A DNA stretch of 64,000 bases from Streptacidiphilus pinicola. GTDB lineage: Bacteria > Actinomycetota > Actinomycetes > Streptomycetales > Streptomycetaceae. The stretch covers positions 1 through 64,000 of the forward strand of contig NZ_QKYN01000040.1 of assembly GCF_003258295.1 (NCBI RefSeq), in the 5' to 3' direction. Within the stretch, counting starts at the first letter, position 1, and every line of letters starts with the position of its first letter. Below the pieces are notes generated by a model. It was not told the DNA's origin. It saw only the letters and a program-made list of their open reading frames with translations, and searched no databases. Below, piece by piece: positions 35,512-44,818 of the stretch. The position numbers and the translations under genes are program-made.

Positions 35512-36963
35512 GTGGCAGAACACAAACTCAGCGTCCGGGACCTGCTGTCCTTTCCCGCCCTGCAGCTGCGGGTGCTCGCGGGTGAGTCCGGGCTGGGACG
35601 GTCGGTCTCCTGGGCCCATGTGAGCGAGCTGGAGGACCCGACGCCGTGGCTGCTCGGCGCCGAGGTGATCATGACGATCGGCCTGGCCGTCCCCCGCGCC
35701 GCTGCCCGCCAACGCGCCTATCTGGAACGGCTGGACGACGCGGGCGTGGCTGCCCTCGCCCTCTCGGCGCAGCTGCACGTGCCGCCGCTGCACCGTGGCT
35801 TCCTGCAGGCCGCCGAGGAGCGAGGGATGCCCGTGCTGGAGGTGCCGCTCGCGGTTCCCTTCATCGCTGTCGCCCAGGAGGTGGCCGCGGCCGTCCAGGA
35901 GAGCGCCGAGCAGCGCCTGGGCGCCCAACTCCAGGTCTTCGGGGCGCTGCGCTGGCTGGCGGCCGAACGCCTGGACACCGCCGAGCTGTTCCGCAGGCTG
36001 GAGCAGCTCTCCGGCTACCAGGTGTTCCTGTGCACCCCGCAGGGACGACCGCTGGTGCCCGGTGTTCCCGTGCCCGATCCGGCCGTGCTGCCCGACTCCG
36101 TCGAGGCTCCGCCGACCATCCCCGGCGGCTTCGCTCTCCCCGTCCTCGCGCCCGGTGGCCCCGCCGGGTTCCTGGTCGCCTTCGAACGCGAGGGCGCGCG
36201 TCCCGCGGGGCTCGCCGTCGTCCAGCACATCGCGACGGTGGCGGCACTGCATCTGGCCATGGTCCGCCAGGAACGCGAGACCCTGCGCCGCGAAGGTGCG
36301 GAGACCCTGGCCGAGCTGCTGCAGGACGTCCTCGACCCGCAGACCGCCAGGCGCCGCCTGCGGCGGCTGGCGATCGAGGGCGAGGCTGTGCTGCTGATCG
36401 TCCGCGGGGCCGGCGAGGACGACCTTCTCGGCCGCCTGGACGAGCTGCCGTACCTGCTGCTCACCCGAGGCAAGGAGCGCTATCTCCTCGGCTCACCCGA
36501 CCTGACCCAGGCGGTCAGAACCATCCCGGGCGTCGCGGCCGGCATGAGCCGCCCCTTCACCCCGGGCGAGTCGCTGCGGCTGGCGGAGCGCGAGGCGCTC
36601 TGGGCCGTGGCCAAGGCCGAACAGTCCGGCCGCCCCCTGGTCGCGTACGGGGACGACACCACCGGCCGCTGGCTGCCCGAGGACCCGACGGTCCTGCGTG
36701 CCCTGGTCGACCACGTCCTCGGCGCGGTGCTGCGCTACGACGCCACCCACAACGCCGACCTGCTGCTCTCCGTCCGCACCTGAATGGAACGCGACCGCAG
36801 AACCGAAGCAGCTGCCCACGCCCTCCACATCCACCCGAACACTCTCGCCTATCGGCTTCGCCGCTTCGCCGAACTCACCGGCCGCGACCCTGCCACCACC
36901 GAGTCCTTCGCCGAGGTCTGGCTTGCCCTGCGGGCCGCCGACCAGCTCGGGCTCACCTCCTGA
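35512..36963 (+). pseudogene. PucR-family regulator interrupted by an in-frame TGA before its HTH domain
   Basis: The frame from GTG 35512 encodes 423 residues with a PucR N-terminal ligand domain ([34 protein letters not shown]) and the central region, then stops at TGA 36781-36783. The same frame continues at once from ATG 36784 for 59 more codons, RRTEAAAHALHIHPNTLAYR followed by LRRFAELTGRDP, which is the C-terminal PucR helix-turn-helix. Family members carry an aromatic residue, usually Trp or Tyr, where the TGA stands, so a single TGG-to-TGA change explains it. It could be a pseudogene, a sequencing error, read-through, or two polypeptides made by TGA-ATG reinitiation. No Shine-Dalgarno precedes the first GTG. 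Confidence 0.85.
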
Positions 36964-37133
36964 TCACTTCGTCGCGCGCGGTTCATCCGTCAGGCCCGTT
37001 GAGCCCGTTTGGGTGATCGTGGGCGGCCATTTCCCATGCGCGGCTGGGCAGCTGGGATTTTCCGGATCCGGGGGCAGTATCGTGACTGCGCCTGTACCGC
37101 GTGTGTCCGGGGTCACCTCACTGGAGTGATTTG

Positions 37134-37976
37134 ATGAACGCTCGTCAGCTGAGCGGAACGTTGATCCGTCGAACGCGGTCGCATCGAAATCCCTGGATCC
37201 TGATGTATCACTCAGTGGACGTCTACCAGGAGGATCCGTATCTGCTGACGGTCACTCCGGCGAGATTCGCAGCTCAGATGCGCTGGCTTGAACGTCGGCG
37301 GTTGCGCGGGGTGAGCGTCTCCGAGCTGCTGCAGGCTGTTTCCGCCGGAACCGCGGACGGTCTCGTGGGTCTCACGTTCGACGACGGATATGCGGACTTC
37401 GTCGAGAACGTGCTGCCGGTCCTGAAGGAACGCGGGTTCACGGCCACCGTCTACGTCGTGGCAGGACTCATGAGCGGCACCAACACCTGGGATCCCGATG
37501 CGCCGCCGAAGCCGTTGCTCTCCCGTGACCAGGTCAAATCCCTCTCCGATGCAGGCATCGAGATCGGTTCGCACTCGCTCAACCACCGCTCCGTCCCCTC
37601 GACGACGGGCGCAGAGTTGACGGCGGAACTGATGAGCAGCCGTGAGATCCTCCAGGAGGTCACCGGCGTTCCGGTGACAGGGTTCTGCTACCCGTACGGG
37701 GACGTGAACGCCGAGTCGGTCGCGGCGGTGCGCTCGGCGGGCTACGAGCACGCGTGCGCGATCGCCCACAGCGACCTGCCCACCGCGTGGGCCCTGCCGC
37801 GAACCTACGTCGGCGATCGCGACAACAGCCTGCGACTGCTTGCCAAGCTGGCCAGACACGCCCTGCGCGGATGGCGTCGACGTGCGACCGTCCACCCCAC
37901 CAAGACGGACGATGTCTTCGACCTGCCGACCGATGGACCTGACGCCAGGGGCACCAGCCTCGGAGCCGCCCGATGA
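37134..37976 (+). CDS. Polysaccharide deacetylase (NodB/CE4)
   Basis: A 280-residue carbohydrate esterase family 4 protein. The NodB motif TFDDGYADF carries Asp83 and Asp84; metal-binding His147 and His151 are in GSHSLNHRS; and FCYPYGDVN completes the active site. It removes acetyl groups from N-acetylated sugars of a glycan. No clear signal peptide: the start is Arg-rich (LIRRTRSHRNPWILMYHS). GGAG precedes the ATG by 8 bases. First gene of an operon with the acyltransferase and flippase, the same trio found with exosortases in Gram-negative exopolysaccharide loci. Confidence 0.9.
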   Translation: MNARQLSGTLIRRTRSHRNPWILMYHSVDVYQEDPYLLTVTPARFAAQMRWLERRRLRGVSVSELLQAVSAGTADGLVGLTFDDGYADFVENVLPVLKERGFTATVYVVAGLMSGTNTWDPDAPPKPLLSRDQVKSLSDAGIEIGSHSLNHRSVPSTTGAELTAELMSSREILQEVTGVPVTGFCYPYGDVNAESVAAVRSAGYEHACAIAHSDLPTAWALPRTYVGDRDNSLRLLAKLARHALRGWRRRATVHPTKTDDVFDLPTDGPDARGTSLGAAR

Positions 37977-39127
37977 CCACCTCGGTCGGCTCATCGCCGT
38001 GGTCGGTCGTGATGCACAAAGGCGACCGAGCCCTTGCCGACTTCGACGACGGCGTCTGGGACGATCTGGTCGATCGCTGTTCCGCCGCAACCCCTTTCCA
38101 GTGCTACGCCTGGCTGGAGTCGTGGTGGCGGTCCTACGGACGCCCGGGACGGCTGCGACTCGTGCTGGTCCACCATCGGGGTCGGCTGGTCGGCGCGGCG
38201 CCACTGATACTGCGCCTTCGCCCCTTTCCCGTGCTGGTTCCGATCGGCGCCGGGCTGAGCGACTTCGGCGACGTCCTGCTTGACGACGACCTTGCCGAGC
38301 AGACCGCGGAGGTGCTCGCCCAAGCCCTGGCACGAACGTCCTGGACGTTGGTCGACCTTCGCGAGGTCCGGGCGAACGGGGCAGCACAGCACCTCTACCG
38401 TCACTGGCCCGGCGTTCGCTGGCGCCTGCCCGACTCGGTCTGCCAGCGCTTGCCCGGGGTCCCGATGGAAGAGCTGCTGCAGCGTCTGCCAGGGCGATCA
38501 GCCAAGCGAATGCGCGCCAAACTGCGCAAGCTCGACTCGGCCGGCGTCGTGGCGCGGGCGACCGCGCCGCACGAGGTGCCCGACGCCGTGGCGAGCCTGC
38601 TACGGCTGCACAAGCTGCAGTGGGAGGGCCGACGCGTGACTCCCGAGCATCTGCACGACCGGTTCGCCACCCACTTGACTCGCGCGGCCGCCTCCATGGT
38701 CGGCTCAGGACGAGCCAACGTGCGTCAGTTCCTGTGCGACGGCGAGCTGATCGCTTGCCACTTCAACGTTCACGGTCCCGATTTCACCGGTACCTACCTG
38801 TACGGGGTGCTCCCGACGGCGCGCGAACATCTCGACATCTCCGGCATGTTGTTGCGTGAGTGCCTGGCTCACGCGCACCTGACCGGGCGGTCGGAAGTCA
38901 ACCTGCTGCGGGGAACTGAGCCCTACAAGGAGCGATGGCGCCCCGAGCAGGCCCGCAATGAACGCCTGCTCATGGGGGGTTGGGCAGCCATGTCCGCCTT
39001 CGGCTCCGCGCTCTGGCTGCGTACGCGAATCGTCCAGATGGCGCGCAGACAACCCTGGCTGGTGCAACTGCGGAGCAGACTTCGCGTCCTGGCGTCCGCG
39101 TCGCTGCCGAGCCGCCCCCAAGCATGA
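37973..39127 (+). CDS. FemAB/CelD-like GNAT acyltransferase
   Basis: A 384-residue protein of the BioF2/CelD-type acetyltransferase group: FQCYAWLESWWRSYGRPGRL in the N-terminal half, RSAKRMRAKLRKLDSAG in the linker and the second GNAT domain with LHKLQWEGRR and RQFLCDGELIACHFNV. The family transfers acyl or aminoacyl groups to glycans or peptidoglycan precursors. ATG overlaps the deacetylase stop by four bases (ATGA), and its own stop overlaps the flippase start the same way. A FemAB-like protein is a standard partner in PEP-CTERM/EpsH exopolysaccharide loci. Confidence 0.85.
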   Translation: MTTSVGSSPWSVVMHKGDRALADFDDGVWDDLVDRCSAATPFQCYAWLESWWRSYGRPGRLRLVLVHHRGRLVGAAPLILRLRPFPVLVPIGAGLSDFGDVLLDDDLAEQTAEVLAQALARTSWTLVDLREVRANGAAQHLYRHWPGVRWRLPDSVCQRLPGVPMEELLQRLPGRSAKRMRAKLRKLDSAGVVARATAPHEVPDAVASLLRLHKLQWEGRRVTPEHLHDRFATHLTRAAASMVGSGRANVRQFLCDGELIACHFNVHGPDFTGTYLYGVLPTAREHLDISGMLLRECLAHAHLTGRSEVNLLRGTEPYKERWRPEQARNERLLMGGWAAMSAFGSALWLRTRIVQMARRQPWLVQLRSRLRVLASASLPSRPQA

Positions 39128-40854
39128 CGCTGTCAGCTCAGCCCCCCGGCCCCTCCGCACCCCCTGCCGGGGCCCCTTCCGATTCGGCACGACGTGGTCC
39201 TCGTGGCCTTGCCCGCGCTTTCGGCGTCACGGCCGCCTTCAGCGCTGTCAGTTCCCTCCTCGGACTTGCCCGGGACCTGCTCTTGGCACGGCTCTTCGGC
39301 GCGGGAGCCGGCAGTGATGCCTTTCTGGTCGCATGGACGGTCCCGGAGACAGCGGCTCCCCTGCTCGTCGACGGCGCGCAGCCCCTCGCCCTGATCCCGG
39401 CCTTCAGCGCCGCCCTGGCCGTCGAACCAGTACGCGGCCCGCAGATCCCCCACCCCGCCCGGGGGCCGCGACCGCGCACTCTCGTCAGTTCTCGTGACCC
39501 GGTGTTCGCGCTGGTCAGGGCGACCCTTCCGCACCTCACCTTGTTGCTCATGGCGGCCACGGCCGCACTCGAACTGGGGGCACCCGCCCTGGTCGCCGCG
39601 ATGGCGCCCGGTCTGACCGATCCCTCCTTGGCTGTCTCCTGCATTCGCCTGACCTCGATCGCCCTGCTCGGATTCGGTCTGGCGGGCTACTTCGCGGCCG
39701 GGCTGCGCGCACATCAGCGATTCACGGCCGCTGCCGCCCTCTACACCGTCTACAACATCGCGATCGTGGCCGTCACGATCGTGGCCCACGACATCTGGGG
39801 CATTCGCGCGGTCGCGGCCGGAGTCTCCGTCGGCAGCCTGCTGGTCATCGGCACGACCGGACTGGCGTTCCACCGGCACTGCTGCCCGCTGCTGCGCGGC
39901 CGCCGGTCGCGGCGGGCCCGGCTCGGCGCGACCGGTGCCGACCTGGGTGTCCGGACGCTGCTGCCCGTCATGGTGTTCTCCCTCGGCCGCCAGGGCCAGG
40001 TCTACATCGAGCGGTTCTTCGGTTCACGTCTTCCCGCCGGCACCATCTCGCATCTCAACTACGCCGAGAAGATCGCACAAACCCCCATGGCCGTCGCAGT
40101 GATGATCAGCAGCGTCACCGTGCCGGTTCTCACTCGTGCACTGGCCCAAGGCGACACCGCCCGCGCACGCGATCGCGTCGAGCAGGACCTCACCTTGGCG
40201 AGCGCGATGACGCTTCTGGCCATGGCATTCCTCATTGCCTGCGCACCGCAGGTGGTGACGCTCCTGTTCCAGCGCGGTTCCTTCTCCTCCGCCGACACCG
40301 CGGCGACCTCGACGGTCCTGCGCGTGTACAGCCTCGGTCTCCTCGGCCAAGTCCTGGTCGGCGCGGCGGCACGCCCCCACTTCGCCCTCCGGGCCTCCGG
40401 CGGCCGCGCCCGGTCCGCAGCGCGGCAGGGAGCCTGGACCCCGGCAAGAGCCGCAGGAATCGGGCTGGTCGTCACCCTTGGCGTCAGCGCCCTGACTGCG
40501 CCGAGGTTCGGTGCAGAGGGACTCGCCGCGGCCAACGTCGTCGGAGTCACTCTCACCGCCGTCCTTCTCCTCACCGGCCTACCGCCCCGCGGCCTGCCGA
40601 TCCGCATCACCCGGATCGGCGCTCAGCTGGGCCGCCTGTGCGCCGCGACACTGTGCTCCGCGGCGGCCGCCTACGCCGCAGCTCGGGCCGCCGGCCCCGA
40701 ACCCATGACCGCCCTCCTGCTCGGCGGCACGGCAGCCGTCGCCGGCTTCGCTGTCGCGAGCCTGCCGACGGGTCTGCGAGACTGCCTACGCCACCGAGAG
40801 CGCCACGACCGCGATGCTTGCGAGCCCCCGGCGCCCACGCCTTACCGGAGCTGA
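39124..40854 (+). CDS. MurJ/MviN-family lipid-linked glycan flippase
   Basis: A 576-residue polytopic membrane protein of the MOP superfamily. The first helix region SSLLGLARDLLLARLFGAGA followed by SDAFLVAWTVPE is the MurJ signature, and later helices include RLTSIALLGFGLAGYFAAGL and NYAEKIAQTPMAVAVMISS. It would flip a lipid-linked sugar across the membrane. Streptomycetes carry a separate essential murJ near the origin, so this copy, cotranscribed with a deacetylase and acyltransferase, is probably dedicated to the local surface polymer. Confidence 0.87.
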   Translation: MTLSAQPPGPSAPPAGAPSDSARRGPRGLARAFGVTAAFSAVSSLLGLARDLLLARLFGAGAGSDAFLVAWTVPETAAPLLVDGAQPLALIPAFSAALAVEPVRGPQIPHPARGPRPRTLVSSRDPVFALVRATLPHLTLLLMAATAALELGAPALVAAMAPGLTDPSLAVSCIRLTSIALLGFGLAGYFAAGLRAHQRFTAAAALYTVYNIAIVAVTIVAHDIWGIRAVAAGVSVGSLLVIGTTGLAFHRHCCPLLRGRRSRRARLGATGADLGVRTLLPVMVFSLGRQGQVYIERFFGSRLPAGTISHLNYAEKIAQTPMAVAVMISSVTVPVLTRALAQGDTARARDRVEQDLTLASAMTLLAMAFLIACAPQVVTLLFQRGSFSSADTAATSTVLRVYSLGLLGQVLVGAAARPHFALRASGGRARSAARQGAWTPARAAGIGLVVTLGVSALTAPRFGAEGLAAANVVGVTLTAVLLLTGLPPRGLPIRITRIGAQLGRLCAATLCSAAAAYAAARAAGPEPMTALLLGGTAAVAGFAVASLPTGLRDCLRHRERHDRDACEPPAPTPYRS

Positions 40855-40900
40855 CACGCAGCCGGTGTGACCGGTCCGTCACCTGCTTCCGGTCCTGACG

Positions 40901-42289
40901 CTACCGGCGTGGGGCGGCGCGGTGACGGCCCGTCGGGTGCGACGCGGGTCGGTCGGCCGCCTGGGCGGGGATCTCCGCGGCCTCGGGTTCGTCGAGGCGG
41001 ACGGTCTTGGCCCAGCCGTCCTTGCGCAGCAGGATGCGGAACAGGGCGCGCCAGACACACACGAAGGCGATGTAGTTCATCAGCAGGAAGTTGTGTCCGA
41101 GCACGAAGGCCCGCCAACGCGCGATCCCCCTGGAGCGGCGCAGGCAGAGCCAGGTGCCCAGCAGGCACGGCAGGAACGACAGGGCGTACCAGACCAGGCC
41201 CCCGGCCAGACCGGAGACCCACCCGTCGACGAAGGAGAAGAGCTCGGGCGCGCGGGTGACGAAGCGGTACCAGCCGATGTGGAACAGGATGCTCCACGGC
41301 AGGTCCACGACCCACGGGATGAGCAGGTAGCCCGCGATCTCCAGCGCCCCGGCGTTGGAGAGGTGGGGCGAGCGCCAGGCCTCGCCGATCCTGCGGCCGG
41401 CCGTCATATGGCCCTGGTACCAGCGCACGCGCTGCTTCAGCAGTCGGCGCATGCTGTCGACGCCCTGTTGGTTCACCGAGGCGCTCGGCTCGGTCTCCAG
41501 GTGCCAGCCCTGGACGGCGAGCGTGATGGCGAGGTCCAGGTCCTCGGTCAGTGAGGGCGACCACGGTTCGGCGCCGACCCCGTTCAGCGCACTCAGGCGG
41601 CTGAACTGGCCGTTGCCGCCGAGACTCGCGGTCCGCAGGCGGGCGCGTCCGACCTGGGAGACGGCGGCCAGTGCCCAGAAGCAGTAGTCCTGGTACCAGA
41701 GCAGCATCGAGGTCCGGTTGCGGATACGAACCGGCAGTTGGAGTCCGCCGACCCGCGGGTCGTCGAAATGCGGGAGCACCCGCGCCAGCGCACCGTCCGA
41801 GAGGCGGCCGTCGGCGTCCATGACGCAGACGATCACCTGGGCGGGCTGCTGGCCACGTTCGGCCACCAGTCGCCGCACCAGGGCGAGTCCGGCGTTGAGC
41901 GCGGCGCCCTTGCCCTTGCGGGCGTCCGGCAACTCGCGGCGCAGCACCACGAGTTGGCCGTCATCCGCCGCACGGGCCAGCTCACCCGTGGCGTCGTCGG
42001 ACCCGTCGTCGATCACGATCAAGGTGCTGCGGCGGTCTCCGGTGAGGCCTCGGACGGTCGGTTGGATCACCGCGGCCTCGTTGAGGCACGGCACCAGGTA
42101 GTACACCCAGTACGGGTCCTGGTCGGACCGGTCCAGGTGCGGGTGGCCGTACTGCGCGTCGCTCTGCGTCGGAAGGGCCAGTCCACGCCTGCGCCACTCC
42201 AGCAGGCCGAGGAACATCACCCCTCCCGAGTAGGCGGCGGCGAAGCAGATCACGACCAGGGCGACGGCGCTGAAGGCGGGCCAGGTCAT
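40901..42289 (-). CDS. Membrane GT2 glycosyltransferase (processive type)
   Basis: A 462-residue family 2 glycosyltransferase. The N-terminal helix is followed by the GT-A domain with Asp94/95 (VIDDGSDDATG), DxD at 158-160 (VMDADGRLS), the catalytic TED at 248-250 and Q286-RVRW, the D,D,D,QxxRW set of processive synthases such as hyaluronan and cellulose synthase. Four or more C-terminal membrane helices follow. It is the last gene of the exosortase operon, four bases after the exosortase stop. The GT2 next to an exosortase recalls the XrtG-glycosyltransferase pairing of Firmicutes. Confidence 0.9.
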   Translation of the reverse strand: MTWPAFSAVALVVICFAAAYSGGVMFLGLLEWRRRGLALPTQSDAQYGHPHLDRSDQDPYWVYYLVPCLNEAAVIQPTVRGLTGDRRSTLIVIDDGSDDATGELARAADDGQLVVLRRELPDARKGKGAALNAGLALVRRLVAERGQQPAQVIVCVMDADGRLSDGALARVLPHFDDPRVGGLQLPVRIRNRTSMLLWYQDYCFWALAAVSQVGRARLRTASLGGNGQFSRLSALNGVGAEPWSPSLTEDLDLAITLAVQGWHLETEPSASVNQQGVDSMRRLLKQRVRWYQGHMTAGRRIGEAWRSPHLSNAGALEIAGYLLIPWVVDLPWSILFHIGWYRFVTRAPELFSFVDGWVSGLAGGLVWYALSFLPCLLGTWLCLRRSRGIARWRAFVLGHNFLLMNYIAFVCVWRALFRILLRKDGWAKTVRLDEPEAAEIPAQAADRPASHPTGRHRAAPRR

Positions 42290-42293
42290 CGAT

Positions 42294-42923
42294 TCAGCGT
42301 CCCTTCGGAGCCCCGTCCGGCGGGTCCGCCGGTGGAGCAGGGGTCGACGGGTTGAGCGCGCGGCGTGTCGAGCGGAACGCTCCGCCGCCGCAGATGGCGA
42401 GGAAGGCGACGATGGCGGCGCTGACCCCGGCGAGGACCACCAGGGAGCCGACGGTCGCGTGGGCCCAGCCGTAGCCGGCGGCTCCCCAGGTGTGGGCGGC
42501 CCACCCGATCATGGTGATCCTGAACTGGTTGACGGCGAAGATGCCGCTCGTGGCGGCGAGCAGACCGAAAAGGATCCGGGCCAGTGGAAACCGGCCGGTC
42601 AGCGTCAGGACGCCGGCCAGGGCGAGCAGCGCGGCGATGGGCAGTGCGGCGGTGCACTCGGGCGTCACCGTCAGGCCGAAGACCCGCGGGGTGTACAGGC
42701 CCAGGAAGATCGTCTCCGTACCGGGCCGCACGCTGACGGTGCTGGACGTGCTGAATCCCACCAGGGGAGCCGCGGTTCCGGCCTCCAGGACCCGGAACCA
42801 GGAGTTCTCAAGGGCCAGGGCGAGGCCTGCGGCGAGCAGCACCAGGGACACCGGCGCCCGGAACCCCCGGGCGACGCGGGAGCGCCGTCCGGGGGTTCCG
42901 AAGACCGATGGGGCGGACACCAT
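42294..42923 (-). CDS. Exosortase/archaeosortase-fold membrane protein
   Basis: A 209-residue protein with about seven hydrophobic segments. The three catalytic residues of the exosortase/archaeosortase family can be placed in order: Cys90 in VTPECTAALP, Arg135 in VNQFRITMIG (the NxxRI motif) and His155 in GWAHATVGS. Known members cleave and transfer C-terminally anchored proteins at the outer face of the membrane. ATG at 42923 lies one base after the stop of the LAATG peptide gene. Its operon with a secreted anchored protein, an epimerase and a GT2 fits sorting coupled to surface glycan synthesis. The tail after the last helix is Pro-rich. Confidence 0.78.
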   Translation of the reverse strand: MVSAPSVFGTPGRRSRVARGFRAPVSLVLLAAGLALALENSWFRVLEAGTAAPLVGFSTSSTVSVRPGTETIFLGLYTPRVFGLTVTPECTAALPIAALLALAGVLTLTGRFPLARILFGLLAATSGIFAVNQFRITMIGWAAHTWGAAGYGWAHATVGSLVVLAGVSAAIVAFLAICGGGAFRSTRRALNPSTPAPPADPPDGAPKGR

Positions 42924-42924
42924 C

Positions 42925-43080
42925 TCAGTCGTTCCTGGGAGCCGTGCGCCGGCCACGCACCAGTAGCAGGACCAGCAGCAGCAGGCCGAGGACGAGCAGC
43001 GACACGGCCGCCATCTGAAGGGGCATCAGGCTGGCACCGGTGGCCGCGAGAGCTCCGCCGACTGCGGGAGGACGGTACAT
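42925..43080 (-). CDS. 51-residue LAATG/transmembrane peptide (sortase-signal-like)
   Basis: The whole 51-residue product looks like a cell-wall sorting signal: ten leading residues, LAATGAS at 11-17, a 20-residue Leu/Val helix (about 24-41) and the positive tail RGRR. LAxTG is the motif preferred by class E sortases, one of which is encoded 2 kb upstream. There is no signal peptide and no cargo domain, so what would be anchored is unclear. It overlaps the end of the epimerase gene by 55 bases and is followed one base later by the exosortase ATG. Shine-Dalgarno is weak; coupling to the epimerase is likely. Confidence 0.6.
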   Translation of the reverse strand: MYRPPAVGGALAATGASLMPLQMAAVSLLVLGLLLLVLLLVRGRRTAPRND

Positions 43081-44264
43081 GCGGGTGACTCGCTTTCTGC
43101 GGGGAAGCGTGGGATGAGCGGGCTGGCGACCGGGACTGCCTCGACCGGCGGCGGGCCGGCCGCGACAGGGCGATCCGCGAGTGTCGTCGCGAAGGCCACG
43201 ATCCGGTCGGACGCCCGGCCGTCGCCGTAGGGCGAGGGCAGTTGGGCAAGACGACGGTGCAGCCCGGGATCCTGGAGGAGACGCCGCGCCGTGGCGCCGA
43301 GCTGCGGTCCCGGTGGCAGCAAGGTGGCGAACCCCGCAGCCACGGCCTCGGGCCGCTCGGTGCTGTTGCGGACCACGATCAGCGGCTTCTTCAGCACCGT
43401 GCACTCCTCCTGGATCCCGCCGGAGTCCGACACCAGCAGGGCGGCGTGCTGCGCAAGGCCGAGGAACGCAGCGTGGTCCACAGGCGGGACCGGATGGAGC
43501 GCCCGGAGTTCCCGGACCAGTCCGAACCGCTCGCAGGCGCGCACGGTCCGGGGATGGGCCGGGAAGAGGACCGGGAGGGGAAGGCCGGCGAGTTCCCGGA
43601 GGATCCGCCGCAGGCGCCGTGGGTCGTCGGTGTTCTCCGGCCGGTGGATCGTCGCCAGGACGTAGGCGCCGGGCTTCTGTCCGTAGTGCCGCAGCAGGTT
43701 CAGCGACACCGCCGGAGCAGGCAGCGACCTGCTGACCGCCTCGACCACCGTGTTACCGGTCAGGTGGATCCGCTCCGGGGCTACGCCCTCGGACCGCAGG
43801 TTGTCGGCCGCCTGCTGCGTGGGTGCACAGTGGACGTCGGCGAGGACGCCGACCACCTGTCGGTTGATCTCCTCGGGCATGGCCCGGTCCCGGGACCTGA
43901 GCCCCGCCTCGACGTGCACCACGGGGATGCCCTGGTAGTGCGCGGCCTGGGCCCCCGCCGAGGTGGAGTTCGTGTCGCCCTGCACGACCACCGCCCCGGG
44001 CCGCTCCTGTTCGAAGCGGCGTGAGAGGTCGCAGATCATGGCTCCGACCTGGTACCCCCGGCTCGCCCCGCCGATCCCGGTGAGCCGGATGTCCGGGGTC
44101 GGCAGGCCGATGCCGCGGAAGATGCCCGCCGCCAGTTCCTCGTCGTAGTGCTGTCCGGTGTAGATGACCTGGCAGCGCCCGGCGAGACCCTGGATGACGC
44201 CCGCGAGCTTCACGATCTCGGGGCGGGTGCCGAGCACGACCGCGACGGATCTCGGACTGGTCAT
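43026..44264 (-). CDS. wecB: UDP-N-acetylglucosamine 2-epimerase (WecB type)
   Basis: A 412-residue non-hydrolysing epimerase with the family landmarks GTRPEIVKLAGV, VVQGDTNSTSAGA, VVHVEAGLRSRDRAMPEE, ATIHRPENT and VSDSGGIQEECTVLKKP. It interconverts UDP-GlcNAc and UDP-ManNAc, supplying ManNAc units for a surface polymer. GAGGG precedes the ATG and overlaps the end of the secreted protein gene. The last 45 residues are a Pro-rich extension beyond the usual C terminus, and this is the stretch that overlaps the LAATG peptide gene. WecB-type enzymes are common in exosortase/EPS loci. Confidence 0.92.
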   Translation of the reverse strand: MTSPRSVAVVLGTRPEIVKLAGVIQGLAGRCQVIYTGQHYDEELAAGIFRGIGLPTPDIRLTGIGGASRGYQVGAMICDLSRRFEQERPGAVVVQGDTNSTSAGAQAAHYQGIPVVHVEAGLRSRDRAMPEEINRQVVGVLADVHCAPTQQAADNLRSEGVAPERIHLTGNTVVEAVSRSLPAPAVSLNLLRHYGQKPGAYVLATIHRPENTDDPRRLRRILRELAGLPLPVLFPAHPRTVRACERFGLVRELRALHPVPPVDHAAFLGLAQHAALLVSDSGGIQEECTVLKKPLIVVRNSTERPEAVAAGFATLLPPGPQLGATARRLLQDPGLHRRLAQLPSPYGDGRASDRIVAFATTLADRPVAAGPPPVEAVPVASPLIPRFPAESESPACTVLPQSAELSRPPVPA

Positions 44265-44275
44265 CGGCACGGCCC

Positions 44276-44818
44276 TCAGACCGCGGCGTTGCGGCGGCGC
44301 CAGAAGACGTACCCGAGGACCGCGGGTACAGCGATGGCCCCGGCAACCCCGGCGACCTCGGCGTTCACCAGCGGGACGCCGGAGTTGCAGGTCGCATTGA
44401 CCTTGAACTCCTTGGACTTGCGGCCGGCTGAGTCGTCCTCGAAGGCCACGTACATGCCCTGGGGCAGCGCGATCGGTCCGGAGATGTCCTGGCCGTGCGG
44501 CGCAGTCGCGGTGAAGGTGGCCGTCCCGGCCGCCACCTGGTTGCCGGGCTGGCCGGCGGTGCCGGTGAACACCGACCAGCTGAGCGCCTGGTTGGCGTCG
44601 AAGTCGAATGCGTCGATGTAGAAGCAGCCGACGTTGGGATCGTTGCTGTCCGTGTCGACCGGGGTGGAGGTGTCGTGGATCTGGATGTGGCCGTTGTTGC
44701 CCGGAGGAGCGGCCCACGCCGTGACCGGGGCGGCCACGGAGAGCAGCACGGCGGCGGAGCCGGCCAGGGCGGCGTTTCTGACTCTGCGAGTGGTACTGCG
44801 TGTCACGCTCGGCGTCAC
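44276..44818 (-). CDS. Secreted, C-terminally membrane-anchored protein, candidate exosortase target
   Basis: A 180-residue exported protein. GTG start with GGGAG 5 bases upstream; RR-containing signal peptide cleaved near AWA-APPG (about residue 36). The mature part is a small beta-rich domain with two cysteines (Cys65, Cys144) able to form a disulfide. The C terminus is tripartite: GVPLVNAE, a hydrophobic helix (about 153-173) and WRRRNAAV. This is the architecture of sortase or exosortase substrates, but no LPxTG or LAxTG is present. As first gene of the exosortase operon it is the obvious candidate substrate; that is inference. Confidence 0.7.
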   Translation of the reverse strand: MTPSVTRSTTRRVRNAALAGSAAVLLSVAAPVTAWAAPPGNNGHIQIHDTSTPVDTDSNDPNVGCFYIDAFDFDANQALSWSVFTGTAGQPGNQVAAGTATFTATAPHGQDISGPIALPQGMYVAFEDDSAGRKSKEFKVNATCNSGVPLVNAEVAGVAGAIAVPAVLGYVFWRRRNAAV

